Source: Phytoactinopolyspora limicola (GTDB lineage Bacteria; Actinomycetota; Actinomycetes; Jiangellales; Jiangellaceae). From it: a stretch of DNA of 64,000 nt. This document shows, piece after piece, positions 9,501-17,142 of this stretch. How positions within the stretch are numbered: position 1 is the first letter of the stretch; each line of letters opens with the position of its first letter. Both the position numbers and the translations under genes were made by a program. The notes beneath the pieces are model-generated. The model was not told the DNA's origin and did no database searches. It saw nothing but the letters and a program-made list of their open reading frames with translations. The stretch spans positions 372,001-436,000 of the forward strand of contig NZ_JAAOEN010000003.1 in assembly GCF_011320225.1 (NCBI RefSeq), given 5' to 3'.

Positions 9501-11808
9501 ACACCCGGTTGCCCATCAGGTCGTATTCGTGAGTTGTCTCGCCGCCGTCCGGGTCCGTCTCCGTGACAAGATTCCCCGCCGCGTCGTATGCCCGAGTCGT
9601 CGTCCGTCCCAGCGGGTCGGTGACCTCGACGAGCTGACCCAGCAGGTCGTACTCATACTCGGTCACACCGCCGGCGGTGTCAGTGGACGAGATCAGATTC
9701 CCGGCGTTGTCATAGGCGTAGGTGTTCGTGAAATCACCCGGATCAGCGCCCGACTCGTTACCCCGCGCGGTGGTCTCCGCGATGACCCGGCCCAACGAAT
9801 CATGCTCGACGGTGGCCCGGTGACCCTCTGGGCTGATCCGCGCCGTCTGGTTGCCCTCGGCGTCGTACTCGAACTCCGTCGTCCGCCCCTCCGGCGTGGT
9901 GGTCGTCTCGACCAACCCACGAGATGTGTACGTGTACGACGTCGGCCCACCCTCACCATCGATCTCGGCCACCACCCGGTGCTGCGAGTCATACTCGAAC
10001 TCGCTCACCCGGCCTTCAGGCGACGTCGACGACTCCAACTCGCCATCACCGGAATAGGCGAACTCCTCCACGTCACCATTCGCGTACTCTGTCCGGATCA
10101 GGTTGTCGTCACTGTCGTAGATGTGGTCGGTGACTCGTCCATGCGGGTCTACCTCGCTCACCAGCCGCAGCCGATCGTCATAGACATACGTGGTGACCGC
10201 ACCCTCCGGCGTCTCGGTCTCCAACAACACATTCGCGTAATAGTGATCCCGCGTCACGCCACCGTTCGGGTCCGTCATATATGTCGTGAGGAACTCGCCA
10301 TCCTCGACATAATCGAACGTCGTCACCCCGCCACTGGCATCAACCTGGTGCACCACCCGGTCCTCAGCGTCGTACGTGGACTGCATAATCGTGTTCCCCA
10401 GAGCGTCCACGATCTTCACCAGGCGATCGGACGAGTCATACTCGTACTCGGTCACCCCACCACGCACATCCGTCACCGATGCCAGCAGATCACCGTCGTA
10501 GGAATACAACACCGAACTTTCATCCGGTGCCGTAATCGACGAGATAAACCCATCCGTGTTGTACTCGATTTCGAACTCACGACCCGACGCATCCAACACC
10601 GACGCCAGTTCCCCACCGGAATACGACAACGACACACCCTGCCCCGACGAGTCCTCCGCGCTCATCAAACGCCCTTGCGCGTCGAAGCTGATCGACTCGT
10701 GGCTCTTCGTCGCCAGCTCGAACCCCGGGCCTGCCGCTTTCAACTCACTGGAATGCCCGGGCTGCTTCTGGAACACGCCACCATCGTCGGTGTAGGTCAC
10801 CCGTTGGCCGTCCTCGGCCACATAGGTCACCGCCGACCCATCCTGCTCCAACTCCGCGCCATACGGAAACGACCAGCCCTTACCCAACAACCCGACATAC
10901 TCGTTGTTGGAGTTATACGTCCGCGACGCCGAAAACCCCTGCCCGACCCCGGCGATCTCGGCGTCCACCGCAGACTCCATCAACGCGCCGGTCGCGGTAT
11001 TCACCGGATCGCCACGAAACGCATTCAACGGAAACAACCGCCCCGTCGACGTCTCGCAGAAACAATCCCCCAGCGTCGACTCTACCGGCAACCCAGGAAC
11101 ACCTTTCGCCGGAAATGGGTCACTGTAGGCAAAGTCGCTCCACGCGCCATCGATTTTATAAGCGACAGCGAGGTAATAATCAGTTCCCACTTCTAGCTCA
11201 ACGCCCCAAGGATCAAGCTCACAGGCACCCTCAGCCCCAACGCTTCCATAGACTCTGACAGCGCGCATCAGCCGAACGATGAGACCCAGGTCGAAGTCAG
11301 CAATATCAAACACGACCTGGTCGTCACTAGCTCGATGCAAGCGAACAGCCTGATCCCCCAGCAGAACTGGCTCATGCGGGAGGACGTCATCTGGGTGTCG
11401 CCAACGAATATCTCCCCATGTAGCACATCCAGCAATGACCTCGACTGGACCGTATCCCGTAAAGCTCATGAGTGGCAGAGATTGAGTAGCATCAGACTTT
11501 CCTACCCTTGGTCCGGTCTGCCCACTCCCGACACCCGTCCCGCCGAGCAGCAAACTCTCGCGCACCTCGGCCGTGGGCTTCAACCCGAATCCCGGAATGC
11601 GATCTTCTGCCGGAACCAACTCGGGCGGTGATGGCGGAACCGCAAGGTCTGATAGCAGACGACCATTTGTCGAACCGATTCCGGAGGCTCCCAATTGCCC
11701 GACAGAATCAGCACTAGACGGTGCGGACATCCCTGCAGCCAACAACGCCACACAGGTCCCCGTCGAAATTAGGCGCGCAGCATTAACCAAGAATCGGCGA
11801 TCCACCAC
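6541..11808 (-). CDS. Secreted Rhs/YD-repeat polymorphic toxin protein (WapA-like)
   Basis: About 1755 residues. GTG at 11808 follows GAGGGGAG and gives a clear Sec signal peptide (basic VVDRRFLVNAARL, hydrophobic LLAAGMSA). Near residue 267 is GDPVNTATGALMES, the DUF6531 start of the Rhs shell. Several dozen YD repeats (pattern YDxxGxLxxxTDPxGxxTxYxYD) follow. The hyperconserved core end (DHLGSVVNVV, YEPFGAYR, GFTGEYHDPATGFLHLRQRDYD, YAYVGNQPTVLTDPSG) ends near residue 1533. The last ~222 residues are variable and should be the toxin: a short hydrophobic linker, then a domain with GGYTITIPHGRRG, VVRVMEHGGTRTNYYRVSV and LTHHDITETSLGDILSII. The two His and the Tyr/Arg content fit a small nuclease, but this is inference and I do not recognise the family. 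The immunity-like gene starts 3 bases downstream. In known systems the Rhs shell encapsulates and delivers the tip to competitors. Confidence 0.93.
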   Translation of the reverse strand: MVDRRFLVNAARLISTGTCVALLAAGMSAPSSADSVGQLGASGIGSTNGRLLSDLAVPPSPPELVPAEDRIPGFGLKPTAEVRESLLLGGTGVGSGQTGPRVGKSDATQSLPLMSFTGYGPVEVIAGCATWGDIRWRHPDDVLPHEPVLLGDQAVRLHRASDDQVVFDIADFDLGLIVRLMRAVRVYGSVGAEGACELDPWGVELEVGTDYYLAVAYKIDGAWSDFAYSDPFPAKGVPGLPVESTLGDCFCETSTGRLFPLNAFRGDPVNTATGALMESAVDAEIAGVGQGFSASRTYNSNNEYVGLLGKGWSFPYGAELEQDGSAVTYVAEDGQRVTYTDDGGVFQKQPGHSSELKAAGPGFELATKSHESISFDAQGRLMSAEDSSGQGVSLSYSGGELASVLDASGREFEIEYNTDGFISSITAPDESSVLYSYDGDLLASVTDVRGGVTEYEYDSSDRLVKIVDALGNTIMQSTYDAEDRVVHQVDASGGVTTFDYVEDGEFLTTYMTDPNGGVTRDHYYANVLLETETPEGAVTTYVYDDRLRLVSEVDPHGRVTDHIYDSDDNLIRTEYANGDVEEFAYSGDGELESSTSPEGRVSEFEYDSQHRVVAEIDGEGGPTSYTYTSRGLVETTTTPEGRTTEFEYDAEGNQTARISPEGHRATVEHDSLGRVIAETTARGNESGADPGDFTNTYAYDNAGNLISSTDTAGGVTEYEYDLLGQLVEVTDPLGRTTTRAYDAAGNLVTETDPDGGETTHEYDLMGNRVSTTDPEGGVTTWTYDGDGRRVSMTSPRGNEDGADPADHTWTYEYDGLGNLVSETDPDARQTSYGYDERYRQTSITNPAGETTVTEYDGDGNVVATTDPLGRTTTTEYDGRNLPVEVTDAAGETATTAYDGDGLVVAETTPLGHTTTYSYDDDARMVGRTTARGNESGADPGDHTWGYGYDAEGNQVSVTDPLGAVTTSEYDSGGLVTSRTDPVGSTTTFSYDVAGQTTSVTGPDGATTSYTYTGTGQLETITDPTGSVTTYDFDAAQRPISITDPLQRVRTFGYDADGNQTTTITARGHDSGNPAAWTIETEYDTRGLPITVAGASGTRTFGYDDAGRLSSFSDPGGSTTLDYDAGGQVTTVARGNDEYSYGYDARGLVTAVEYPTGAAFEHTYDADGRRVGTDVPGVYELTYEYDANANLVKTEHPRPAGTIGHNTSSQTRTFDAANRISRITYARGLQLGPNTVYNRDAAGRLVSKTGGGPTESYTYDDAGRLDRVCYGLSSGDTCDDQASAYIAFTYDDVGNRLSEERHGVDDPGTTTYTYDAAHQLLTTGTTTYTHDADGNLTGDGDTTWTYDEYDQLTGIDDGAATVEITYDATGNRTGVDHDGIPRTLSWDINHALPMLAHVDDGGTGTTYMYDPFGDPAWADYDGIPTALLTDHLGSVVNVVRRSNASTIWSGTYEPFGAYRTTTENGLTTGQVGLGFTGEYHDPATGFLHLRQRDYDSANGRFTTIDPAMPGVGTPWESPYAYVGNQPTVLTDPSGACPSVAVCWDRFLKPFKSHSSAVTGVADGTLSAVEKTAHGALKLANGMEDVGWDGDLFDNLFADMAGDPAAYNRGYQIGSWGTAVAGGYSGLSAVTRGILRQCPPGLVGRLGVPTAAFPAATAGSAMQPRVLAEAVASATGGMLKANKGGYTITIPHGRRGIVVRVMEHGGTRTNYYRVSVSGKGTYTTSGEASTNARLTHHDITETSLGDILSIITRISGS

Positions 11809-12420
11809 TAAACTCCCCTCGCCCACCAATCTCCGTGACCCCGAGGATGCCAGCCGACGTTACAGACGGCAACCCTCAAATCGGAAAATACGTGGCGTAC
11901 GGGTCATGTTTCCCTCGTCATTCAACGGTTCATAACGCGGGATTCATTAGCAATAGAGCAATCGGTATTCGCGATAGTGAAACAGGCATACGCGCCATGT
12001 TCATCAACGGGCCGACGAGGGCAGCACACCAGATCCGCCCATCGACACAGCTGGTCCGGCAGGTCGAATGCGCGGTCACCCGACACGTTGGCTTCGCGCG
12101 CTGAACGCCTCCACAAGGGGCTCATAACGGGCGCGCCAACCAGCGCTCAGCGCACCAGGGCGCCCGAGGGGGCACACGCCGGCGGCCATAAGGAGCCTTG
12201 TTGCCGCTCACCGCGTCGCCATAAGGAGGCTTACTGTCGCCAGAGCAACAGTAAGCCTCCTTATGGCACAGCAAAGCGCAACGGCGGCGGCCACAAGGAG
12301 GCTTACTGCGGATTACTTCGGCAGACCCCCTAGCCGGCGGGCCAGGTGAGGCGTACGTTCGACGTGAGGGGATCAGACCGCTCCGGCGTCGCTGGAGCGC
12401 ACCATGCAGGGGGGTCTGTC
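11809..12420. other. Intergenic region upstream of the Rhs gene, with hairpin repeat
   Basis: The first half (11809-12120) is of mixed base composition and has no credible gene; the Rhs promoter should lie here, but no convincing -35/-10 pair was found. The second half holds the right-hand copy of the hairpin repeat. Reading frames across it simply repeat HKEAYC-like words and are translations of the repeat. Confidence 0.5.
12191..12315. repeat. Right copy of the hairpin repeat, with a perfect 20-base-pair stem
   Basis: Three direct units occur: AAGGAGCCTTGTTGCCGC (from 12191), ATAAGGAGGCTTACTGTCGC (12221) and ACAAGGAGGCTTACTGCGG (12293). The middle unit forms the left arm GCCATAAGGAGGCTTACTGT (12218-12237) of an inverted repeat whose right arm (12248-12267) pairs perfectly over 20 bases, with a 10-base loop. 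The arrangement, including the spacing to the last direct unit, matches the copy at 4605-4700. No U tract follows, so it is not a classical terminator, although the RNA would fold strongly. Confidence 0.85.
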
Positions 12421-13254
12421 ATGGCCAGATCAACTGACGACGCCGCCGATCGTACGCTCAAGGAACGTCACCGGGCCATGTGGGCCCTCGGCGATTACCC
12501 GAGTATCGCCGCCGAGATCATTCCCGAACTGGGCACCATCCTGGTCGAGGCCTGCCAGGTAGGCCCCGGCGACGCTGTTCTCGACGTCGCCGCCGGGGCC
12601 GGCAATGCGGCGATCCCGGCGGCGCTGGCTGGCGCCGAGGTGGTGGCCTGCGATCTCACCCCGGAACTCTTGGAAGCCGGACGTGCCGCGGCGGAGCACT
12701 ACGGACTCCGGATCACCTGGCGTGAGGCCGACGCGGAGAACCTGCCCTACGCCAACCGCGCATTCGACACGGTGATGTCCTGCGTCGGTGTTATGTTCGC
12801 ACCGCACCATCAGGCCAGCGCGGACGAACTGGTCCGGGTATGCCGGCCGGGCGGCACCATCGGGCTTCTCAGTTGGACCCCGGACGGCTTCATTGGGCAG
12901 ATGTTCGCGGCGATGAAGCCCTACGCTCCCCCGCCGCCACCCGGCAGCCAGCCCCCACCGCTGTGGGGCAGCCTGGATCACGTGCGAGCCCTGTTCGGCG
13001 AGCGCGTCAGCGACGTCTCCGGTGATCTGCGGACGCTGCGCGTCGAGGCCTTCGCCGAGCCCGTAGAGTTTCGCGAGTACTTCAAACGTGGTTACGGTCC
13101 AACGATCGCGGTGTATCGCAACATCGCCGACGACCCTGACCGGGTGGCCGCACTCGACCACGATCTCGACGAGCTGGCCCGGCGTTTCGGCCACGGCGCC
13201 GGCCGGTTGCGGATGGAGTGGGAGTACCTGCTGTTCACCGCGCGCGTGGTGTAA
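12421..13254 (+). CDS. Class I SAM-dependent methyltransferase
   Basis: The 277-residue protein has the Rossmann methyltransferase motifs: motif I AVLDVAAGAGNAAIPA (about 51-66), the acidic strand-2 end EVVACDLTPELLEAGR, the post-motif READAENLPYANRAFDTVMS and the strand-5 region VCRPGGTIGLLSW. This is a Methyltransf_11/25-type (UbiE-like) small-molecule methyltransferase. ATG at 12421 is preceded by a run of G about 6 bases upstream. A proline-rich loop (APPPPPGSQPPPLW) sits near residue 165. The substrate is unknown. Its 3' end overlaps the convergent PIN toxin gene by 20 bases. Confidence 0.9.
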   Translation: MARSTDDAADRTLKERHRAMWALGDYPSIAAEIIPELGTILVEACQVGPGDAVLDVAAGAGNAAIPAALAGAEVVACDLTPELLEAGRAAAEHYGLRITWREADAENLPYANRAFDTVMSCVGVMFAPHHQASADELVRVCRPGGTIGLLSWTPDGFIGQMFAAMKPYAPPPPPGSQPPPLWGSLDHVRALFGERVSDVSGDLRTLRVEAFAEPVEFREYFKRGYGPTIAVYRNIADDPDRVAALDHDLDELARRFGHGAGRLRMEWEYLLFTARVV

Positions 13255-13684
13255 CCGGAACGACGGTGAGCAAGCCGCCGAGCCCGACGAACGTGTCCGG
13301 GCTGGTGGTGTAGAGCGGTAGATCTTCGGTGATGGCGGTGGCGGCGATCATCAGATCGACCACCCGGCGGCGAGGTGTCCGCCCCACTGCCACGGCCCCT
13401 GCGGTCAGCTGTCCGTAGATCCGCGCCGCCTCGGCCTCGAAGGGGATCGGCTCGAACTCGCTCTCCACGCGTTGAAGAGTGTCGATCCGGCGGGCCCGCT
13501 CCTCGTGTTCGTCGTAGGCGCTCTGCTCGTCGTTGGAGCGGACCAGGTGCGTGCCAGCGGACAGCTCGGCGAGGGTGATGGCGCTGATGGCCATCTCGTC
13601 CGGCAGTTCGGCCGGGTCCACTCGGTGCCGCAGGAGCACAACGTTGGTGTCGAGCAGTCCACGTTCACCAGCACCACTACCCAT
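13235..13684 (-). CDS. PIN-domain ribonuclease toxin (VapC-like)
   Basis: The 149-residue protein carries the PIN fold acidic residues: LLDTNVVLL near the N-terminus, ITLAELSAGTH around residue 35, and VVDLMIAATAITEDLPLYTTSPD near residue 105. These are the metal-binding Asp/Glu positions of VapC toxins, which cleave tRNA or rRNA. ATG at 13684 overlaps the end of the antitoxin gene by 8 bases, the usual toxin-antitoxin arrangement; longer upstream frames run through the antitoxin and are not real. The gene is convergent with a methyltransferase gene. Confidence 0.92.
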   Translation of the reverse strand: MGSGAGERGLLDTNVVLLRHRVDPAELPDEMAISAITLAELSAGTHLVRSNDEQSAYDEHEERARRIDTLQRVESEFEPIPFEAEAARIYGQLTAGAVAVGRTPRRRVVDLMIAATAITEDLPLYTTSPDTFVGLGGLLTVVPVTPRAR

Positions 13685-13943
13685 CCCGGTGGCCCAGCTC
13701 CTCGTCATACGTGACCGCTTGGTCGGCCCGGATGACGCCGACGTCACGAACCTGGGCGCCACGGGACATGGCGGCGAAATCGGCCCTGGATACGTACCGA
13801 CGACGACGCGGGAGCGGGACGAGCGCGCCGATCTCCTGGCCACCCCGGGTAACGGTGAACGAACCACCACGCTCGACCGCGTCCATGATCTCCTTCGACC
13901 GGAGTCGGAGATCTCGTTGAGTGATCTTCGGCTGCGCCCCCAT
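13677..13943 (-). CDS. Phd/YefM-family antitoxin
   Basis: The 88-residue protein begins MGAQPKITQRDLRLRSKEIM, followed by DAVERGGSFTVTRGGQEIGALVPL, the Phd/YefM DNA-binding and dimerisation domain; the C-terminal tail (from about residue 55) should wrap the PIN toxin. The ATG at 13943 is chosen over a GTG ten codons upstream because the upstream codons run into an inverted repeat that looks like the operator. It is transcribed together with the toxin and is divergent from a GNAT gene. Phd-type antitoxins normally repress their own promoter, more strongly in complex with the toxin. Confidence 0.88.
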   Translation of the reverse strand: MGAQPKITQRDLRLRSKEIMDAVERGGSFTVTRGGQEIGALVPLPRRRRYVSRADFAAMSRGAQVRDVGVIRADQAVTYDEELGHRDG

Positions 13944-13963
13944 GCGCTCGACCGTAGCACTCC

Positions 13964-13990
13964 GTGCCACCACGTAGCACGAGGTGGCAC
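13964..13990. promoter_or_regulatory. Inverted repeat, likely antitoxin operator
   Basis: GTGCCACC (13964-13971) and GGTGGCAC (13983-13990) form an 8-base inverted repeat with an 11-base spacer. It sits just upstream of the antitoxin ATG and just before the -10-like TAGGCT of the divergent GNAT gene. This is the expected position for autoregulation by a Phd-type antitoxin, and binding here could also affect the GNAT promoter. Confidence 0.6.
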
Positions 13991-13993
13991 CGC

Positions 13994-13999
13994 TAGGCT
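13994..13999 (+). promoter_or_regulatory. -10-like box, probably leaderless GNAT transcript
   Basis: TAGGCT ends 6 bases before the ATG at 14006. No proper ribosome-binding site precedes that ATG, so transcription probably starts at or next to the start codon, as is common in actinobacteria. Confidence 0.45.
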
Positions 14000-14005
14000 C
14001 AGGGG

Positions 14006-14521
14006 ATGCTCACCGTCACGCTGCAGCCACTTCGTGAGGAGCACGCCATCGCGTTACTCGCCTTCGAGCGGGAGAACCGCGAGTACTTCGCCCGGTCGAT
14101 CCCGGATCGTGGCGATGCCTTCTTCACCGAGTTCACCGCTCGGCTGCACGATCTCCTCGCCGAGCAAGCCGAGGGCCGCATCCTCTTCCACGTCATCGTC
14201 GACGACGAGGGGCAGATCGTGGGCCGAATCAACCTCGTCGACGTGAACGACGGGGCGGCCGAACTCGGCTACCGCATCGGCGAACGTTTCGGGGGGCGCG
14301 GCTTCGCCACCGCCGCGGTCACGCAGGTGTGCCAGCTAGCAGCGGAGACCTACCAGCTGACCAGGCTGACCGCGGTGACAATCCTGGACAACAAGGCGTC
14401 ACTGGCCGTGCTTCACCGCACCGGCTTCGTCGCCGTTGGCGACATCGATATCGACGGCCAACCAGGCCGCCGGTTCGAGCGCTCGTTAGTGGCTGCCGAC
14501 CTGGTGTCCGGTACGGCATGA
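14006..14521 (+). CDS. GNAT-family N-acetyltransferase (RimJ/RimL type)
   Basis: The 171-residue protein shows the GNAT acetyl-CoA fold: LQPLREEHAIALLAFERENREYFARSIP at the N-terminus, IVGRINLVDVNDGAAELGYRIGERFGGRGFAT around residues 71-102 (strand 4 and the pyrophosphate-binding loop), and TILDNKASLAVLHRTGFVAVGD near residue 128. This is the Acetyltransf_3 pattern of enzymes that acetylate protein N-termini or small amines. It is divergent from the Phd/PIN pair, sharing a short control region, and ends 7 bases before a membrane protein gene. Confidence 0.9.
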   Translation: MLTVTLQPLREEHAIALLAFERENREYFARSIPDRGDAFFTEFTARLHDLLAEQAEGRILFHVIVDDEGQIVGRINLVDVNDGAAELGYRIGERFGGRGFATAAVTQVCQLAAETYQLTRLTAVTILDNKASLAVLHRTGFVAVGDIDIDGQPGRRFERSLVAADLVSGTA

Positions 14522-14528
14522 TCTCCTC

Positions 14529-15569
14529 GTGACCATCGACACCCCGGGCGAGCCGGATCCGGTACCCGGCACCGCCGCCGTTGAACCCGCGACCTCTGAG
14601 CCCACCCCCGCTGAACGCTCCGCCGGTGCGAACCGTTGGCGGACCGCCGTCTCCGCGGTGCTGCTGGTGCTGGGCTGCTCCCTTCTCGTCCCAGCGGCGG
14701 TGGCGGGCTGGCTGCGCTGGGTGGTCACCGACACTGACAACTACGTCGACACGGTCAGCCCGTTGGCCGACGACCCGGCCATCCAGGCTGCGGTGGCCGA
14801 CCGGGTGGCGGAACGGATCAGCGACCACATCGACGCGGCGGCCGTCGTCGATCGGGCGGCTCGGACGCTGGAAGACGAGCGGGGGCGCACCTCAATGGCG
14901 GCCTCGCTCGACGCCCTAGCCACACCCATCGACGAGATGACCACCTCGTGGATCGCCGAGCGCACCAACGATGTCCTGGGCACCGACGCGTTCCAGGAGG
15001 TGTGGTCGACCGCCCACCGGGCCGCCCACCGCGCCCTGGTGGAGATCGTCACCGGCCGCGGTGATGTGCCCGGGTTGGTCGCGGACGACGAGTCCGTCGT
15101 GATCGATCTGGCGCCGCTGGTGGAACTCGTCCGCGACCACCTCGTCGAGAACGGTTTCGAGCTTGCCGAGCGGATCCCCTCCACCGAGACGGAGTTCGTT
15201 CTCTTCCAGTCCCCCGACCTACCGGCAGCTCGCGACACACTTCGTACACTCGACTCACTCGGGTTCGTCCTGCCGATCGTGGCGGTTGTCTTGATCGTGG
15301 CCGGAGTGGCCGTGGCACAACGCCGCCGGTTCGCACTCGCGGCGGCCGGGGCGGGGATCACGGTCGCCATGGTCGCAACGGCCGTCGGGTTGCTCCTCCT
15401 CCGCGGTCGCAGCCTCGACCAGTTGCCCGGCACGGTCGACCGGGACGCCTCGGCGGCCATGTTCGACCAGCTGACCACCACGTTGAGCACCGGGGTCTAC
15501 ATCGCGCTGGCCGCGGGGGTGCTCGTCATCCTGGCCGCGCTCCTGGTTGTGCCGGGCCGGAGGTCGTAG
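14529..15569 (+). CDS. Integral membrane protein of unknown function
   Basis: The 346-residue protein has a Pro/Glu-rich cytoplasmic N-terminus, a membrane helix near residues 38-62 (AVSAVLLVLGCSLLVPAAVAGW), a long extracytoplasmic acidic region of about 175 residues (beginning VVTDTDNYVDTVSPLADDPA), and three clustered C-terminal helices (around 240-260, 270-290 and 315-340). Similar proteins are common in actinomycetes as conserved membrane proteins; no enzyme motif is visible. The GTG at 14529 follows the GNAT stop by 7 bases and lacks an obvious ribosome-binding site. The P450 gene follows after 9 bases, so the three may be cotranscribed. Confidence 0.8.
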   Translation: MTIDTPGEPDPVPGTAAVEPATSEPTPAERSAGANRWRTAVSAVLLVLGCSLLVPAAVAGWLRWVVTDTDNYVDTVSPLADDPAIQAAVADRVAERISDHIDAAAVVDRAARTLEDERGRTSMAASLDALATPIDEMTTSWIAERTNDVLGTDAFQEVWSTAHRAAHRALVEIVTGRGDVPGLVADDESVVIDLAPLVELVRDHLVENGFELAERIPSTETEFVLFQSPDLPAARDTLRTLDSLGFVLPIVAVVLIVAGVAVAQRRRFALAAAGAGITVAMVATAVGLLLLRGRSLDQLPGTVDRDASAAMFDQLTTTLSTGVYIALAAGVLVILAALLVVPGRRS

Positions 15570-15578
15570 CGTTGCGGT

Positions 15579-16895
15579 ATGGCCCGTCGTTCCCTTCCGT
15601 TCGTCGGCGATCTGCTGGCGTTCGGTTCTGACCGGCTCGGGTTTCTGACCCGGTTGGCGGCCGAGCAGGGCGATGTGGCCCGGCTCACCCTTGGGCCGTA
15701 TCGGTGCTGGCTGCTCACCCACCCTGACCACGTGCGCGACGTGCTCGTCGATCACCCCGCCCGGTTTCGGAAGGGCCCGGTGCTCCAGCGGGCCCGCGTC
15801 GTCCTCGGCGACGGATTGCTCACGGCGGAGGGCGACGTGCATCGTCAGCACCGGTCAATGGTGCAGCCCGCGTTCCACTCGCGCCGGATCACCGGTTACG
15901 CCGAGTCGATGATCACCCAGGCAACCGCGATGACCGACCGGTGGACCCCTGGCACGCCAATCGACCTGCACGCCGAGACGGTCCGACTGACGCTGGCTTC
16001 GGCCGGCACCACCCTGCTCGGCGCCGACGTCGGGGACGACGACATCCGCACCGTCGAACATGCCATCGCCGACCTGCTCGCCGCCTACAAGCTGGCGTTC
16101 GTGCCGTTCGGCTGGCGTCTGCAGCGGATCCCGATCGGTCCGGTCCGGAAGCTGCGCCGCGGCCGCACCCGCCTGTACGACGTCGTCGACCGGGTGATCG
16201 AAACCCGCCGGGCCGATACCAGCGACGCCGGTGACCTCCTCTCAGCGTTGGTTCACCAACCCGACGGTCAGACGTTGTCGCATCAGGAGCTCCGCGACCA
16301 CGCCAGCACCTTGCTGCTGGCCGGCCACGAGACCACCGCGAACGCGTTAACCTTCGCCTTCCACCTCCTCGCTCACGACGCCTCGGCCGAGGCGCGGCTG
16401 CACACCGAGGTCGACGACGTGCTCGAGCAGACCACTCCCACCCCGGGCGACGTGGAACGGCTGCGGTACTGCCGCGCGGTGATCTCCGAAGCGCTGCGGC
16501 TTTACCCACCGGCGTGGACCATGGCCCGGCAGGCGCTCACCGACCACCATCTCGACGGGCACACCATCCGTTCCGGCGACCTCGTGCTGCTCTCGCAGTG
16601 GGTGATCCATCACGACGCCCGGTGGTGGCCGGAACCCGAACGGTTCCGGCCCGAACGCTGGCTCGACGCCACGTCGAAGGACCGTCCGCGGTGGGCGTAC
16701 TTCCCGTTCGGCGCCGGGATCCGCCGGTGCATCGGCGAGGGGTTCGCATGGACCGAAGGGGTGCTCGCGCTGGCGACGGTGGCCCGCCGCTGGCGCCTAC
16801 GCCCACTGCCGGGTCGCCCGCTCACGCTCGACCCGCTCATCACCCTCCGGCCGAAGAATGGCCTCTGGATGCACCCCGAACCACCTGAGCGCTAG
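15579..16895 (+). CDS. Cytochrome P450 monooxygenase
   Basis: The 438-residue haem enzyme has all P450 landmarks: oxygen-activating I-helix AGHETT (248-253), the K-helix ExxR pair in EALR (304-307), and the haem-binding loop FGAGIRRCIG (377-386) with proximal Cys384. The WxxxR-like C-helix region (HRQHRSMVQPAFH) is present. The sequence resembles bacterial P450s of the CYP4/CYP102-like branch that hydroxylate fatty or terpenoid substrates, but the substrate is unknown. No ferredoxin or reductase gene adjoins it, so electrons must come from partners elsewhere. It follows a membrane protein gene by 9 bases. Confidence 0.95.
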   Translation: MARRSLPFVGDLLAFGSDRLGFLTRLAAEQGDVARLTLGPYRCWLLTHPDHVRDVLVDHPARFRKGPVLQRARVVLGDGLLTAEGDVHRQHRSMVQPAFHSRRITGYAESMITQATAMTDRWTPGTPIDLHAETVRLTLASAGTTLLGADVGDDDIRTVEHAIADLLAAYKLAFVPFGWRLQRIPIGPVRKLRRGRTRLYDVVDRVIETRRADTSDAGDLLSALVHQPDGQTLSHQELRDHASTLLLAGHETTANALTFAFHLLAHDASAEARLHTEVDDVLEQTTPTPGDVERLRYCRAVISEALRLYPPAWTMARQALTDHHLDGHTIRSGDLVLLSQWVIHHDARWWPEPERFRPERWLDATSKDRPRWAYFPFGAGIRRCIGEGFAWTEGVLALATVARRWRLRPLPGRPLTLDPLITLRPKNGLWMHPEPPER

Positions 16896-16914
16896 GTTCG
16901 CCAAGGCGAACCTA
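16893..16914. terminator. Hairpin at the P450 stop codon
   Basis: TAGGTTCGCC, a 2-base loop AA, then GGCGAACCTA form a perfect 10-base-pair stem whose first three bases are the P450 stop codon. No U tract follows, so termination would depend on the hairpin alone; it could instead be a protein-binding palindrome. Confidence 0.45.
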
Positions 16915-17142
16915 ACGGCAGACCATCCATCTGGTATTCACACGGCTGGCTTTCCACGGTAGCCTCGCTAATGCGGAATTGAGTTCTATCGCGGCTCAGC
17001 TAGTTGACACTCTGTTGTTACCCGTCGATCAGCCAGCCACCGCCACGAAAGAAGAGATATCCGCAGATCGGAACCCATGTTGTCTAGCCCTGTGGTCTCG
17101 GATGAAAGGCGACGATGAGAATGCCGAGTCGAAGAGTGGGTC

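Noticed and set aside
9322-11196. Long plus-strand open frame opposite the Rhs gene
   Set aside because: It mirrors the YD-repeat coding sequence; Arg/His/Val-rich repetitive translation, no start site, no family resemblance.
11922-12125. 67-codon minus-strand frame upstream of the Rhs gene
   Set aside because: No ribosome-binding site, mixed composition and no recognisable pattern; left as non-coding.
12191-12315. Possible CRISPR array
   Set aside because: Only three irregular direct units with unequal spacers and a large inverted repeat; no cas genes nearby.
11977-12333. Frame with repeated HKEAYC words
   Set aside because: The repeats in the peptide are just the translated hairpin repeat, and codon composition is not gene-like.
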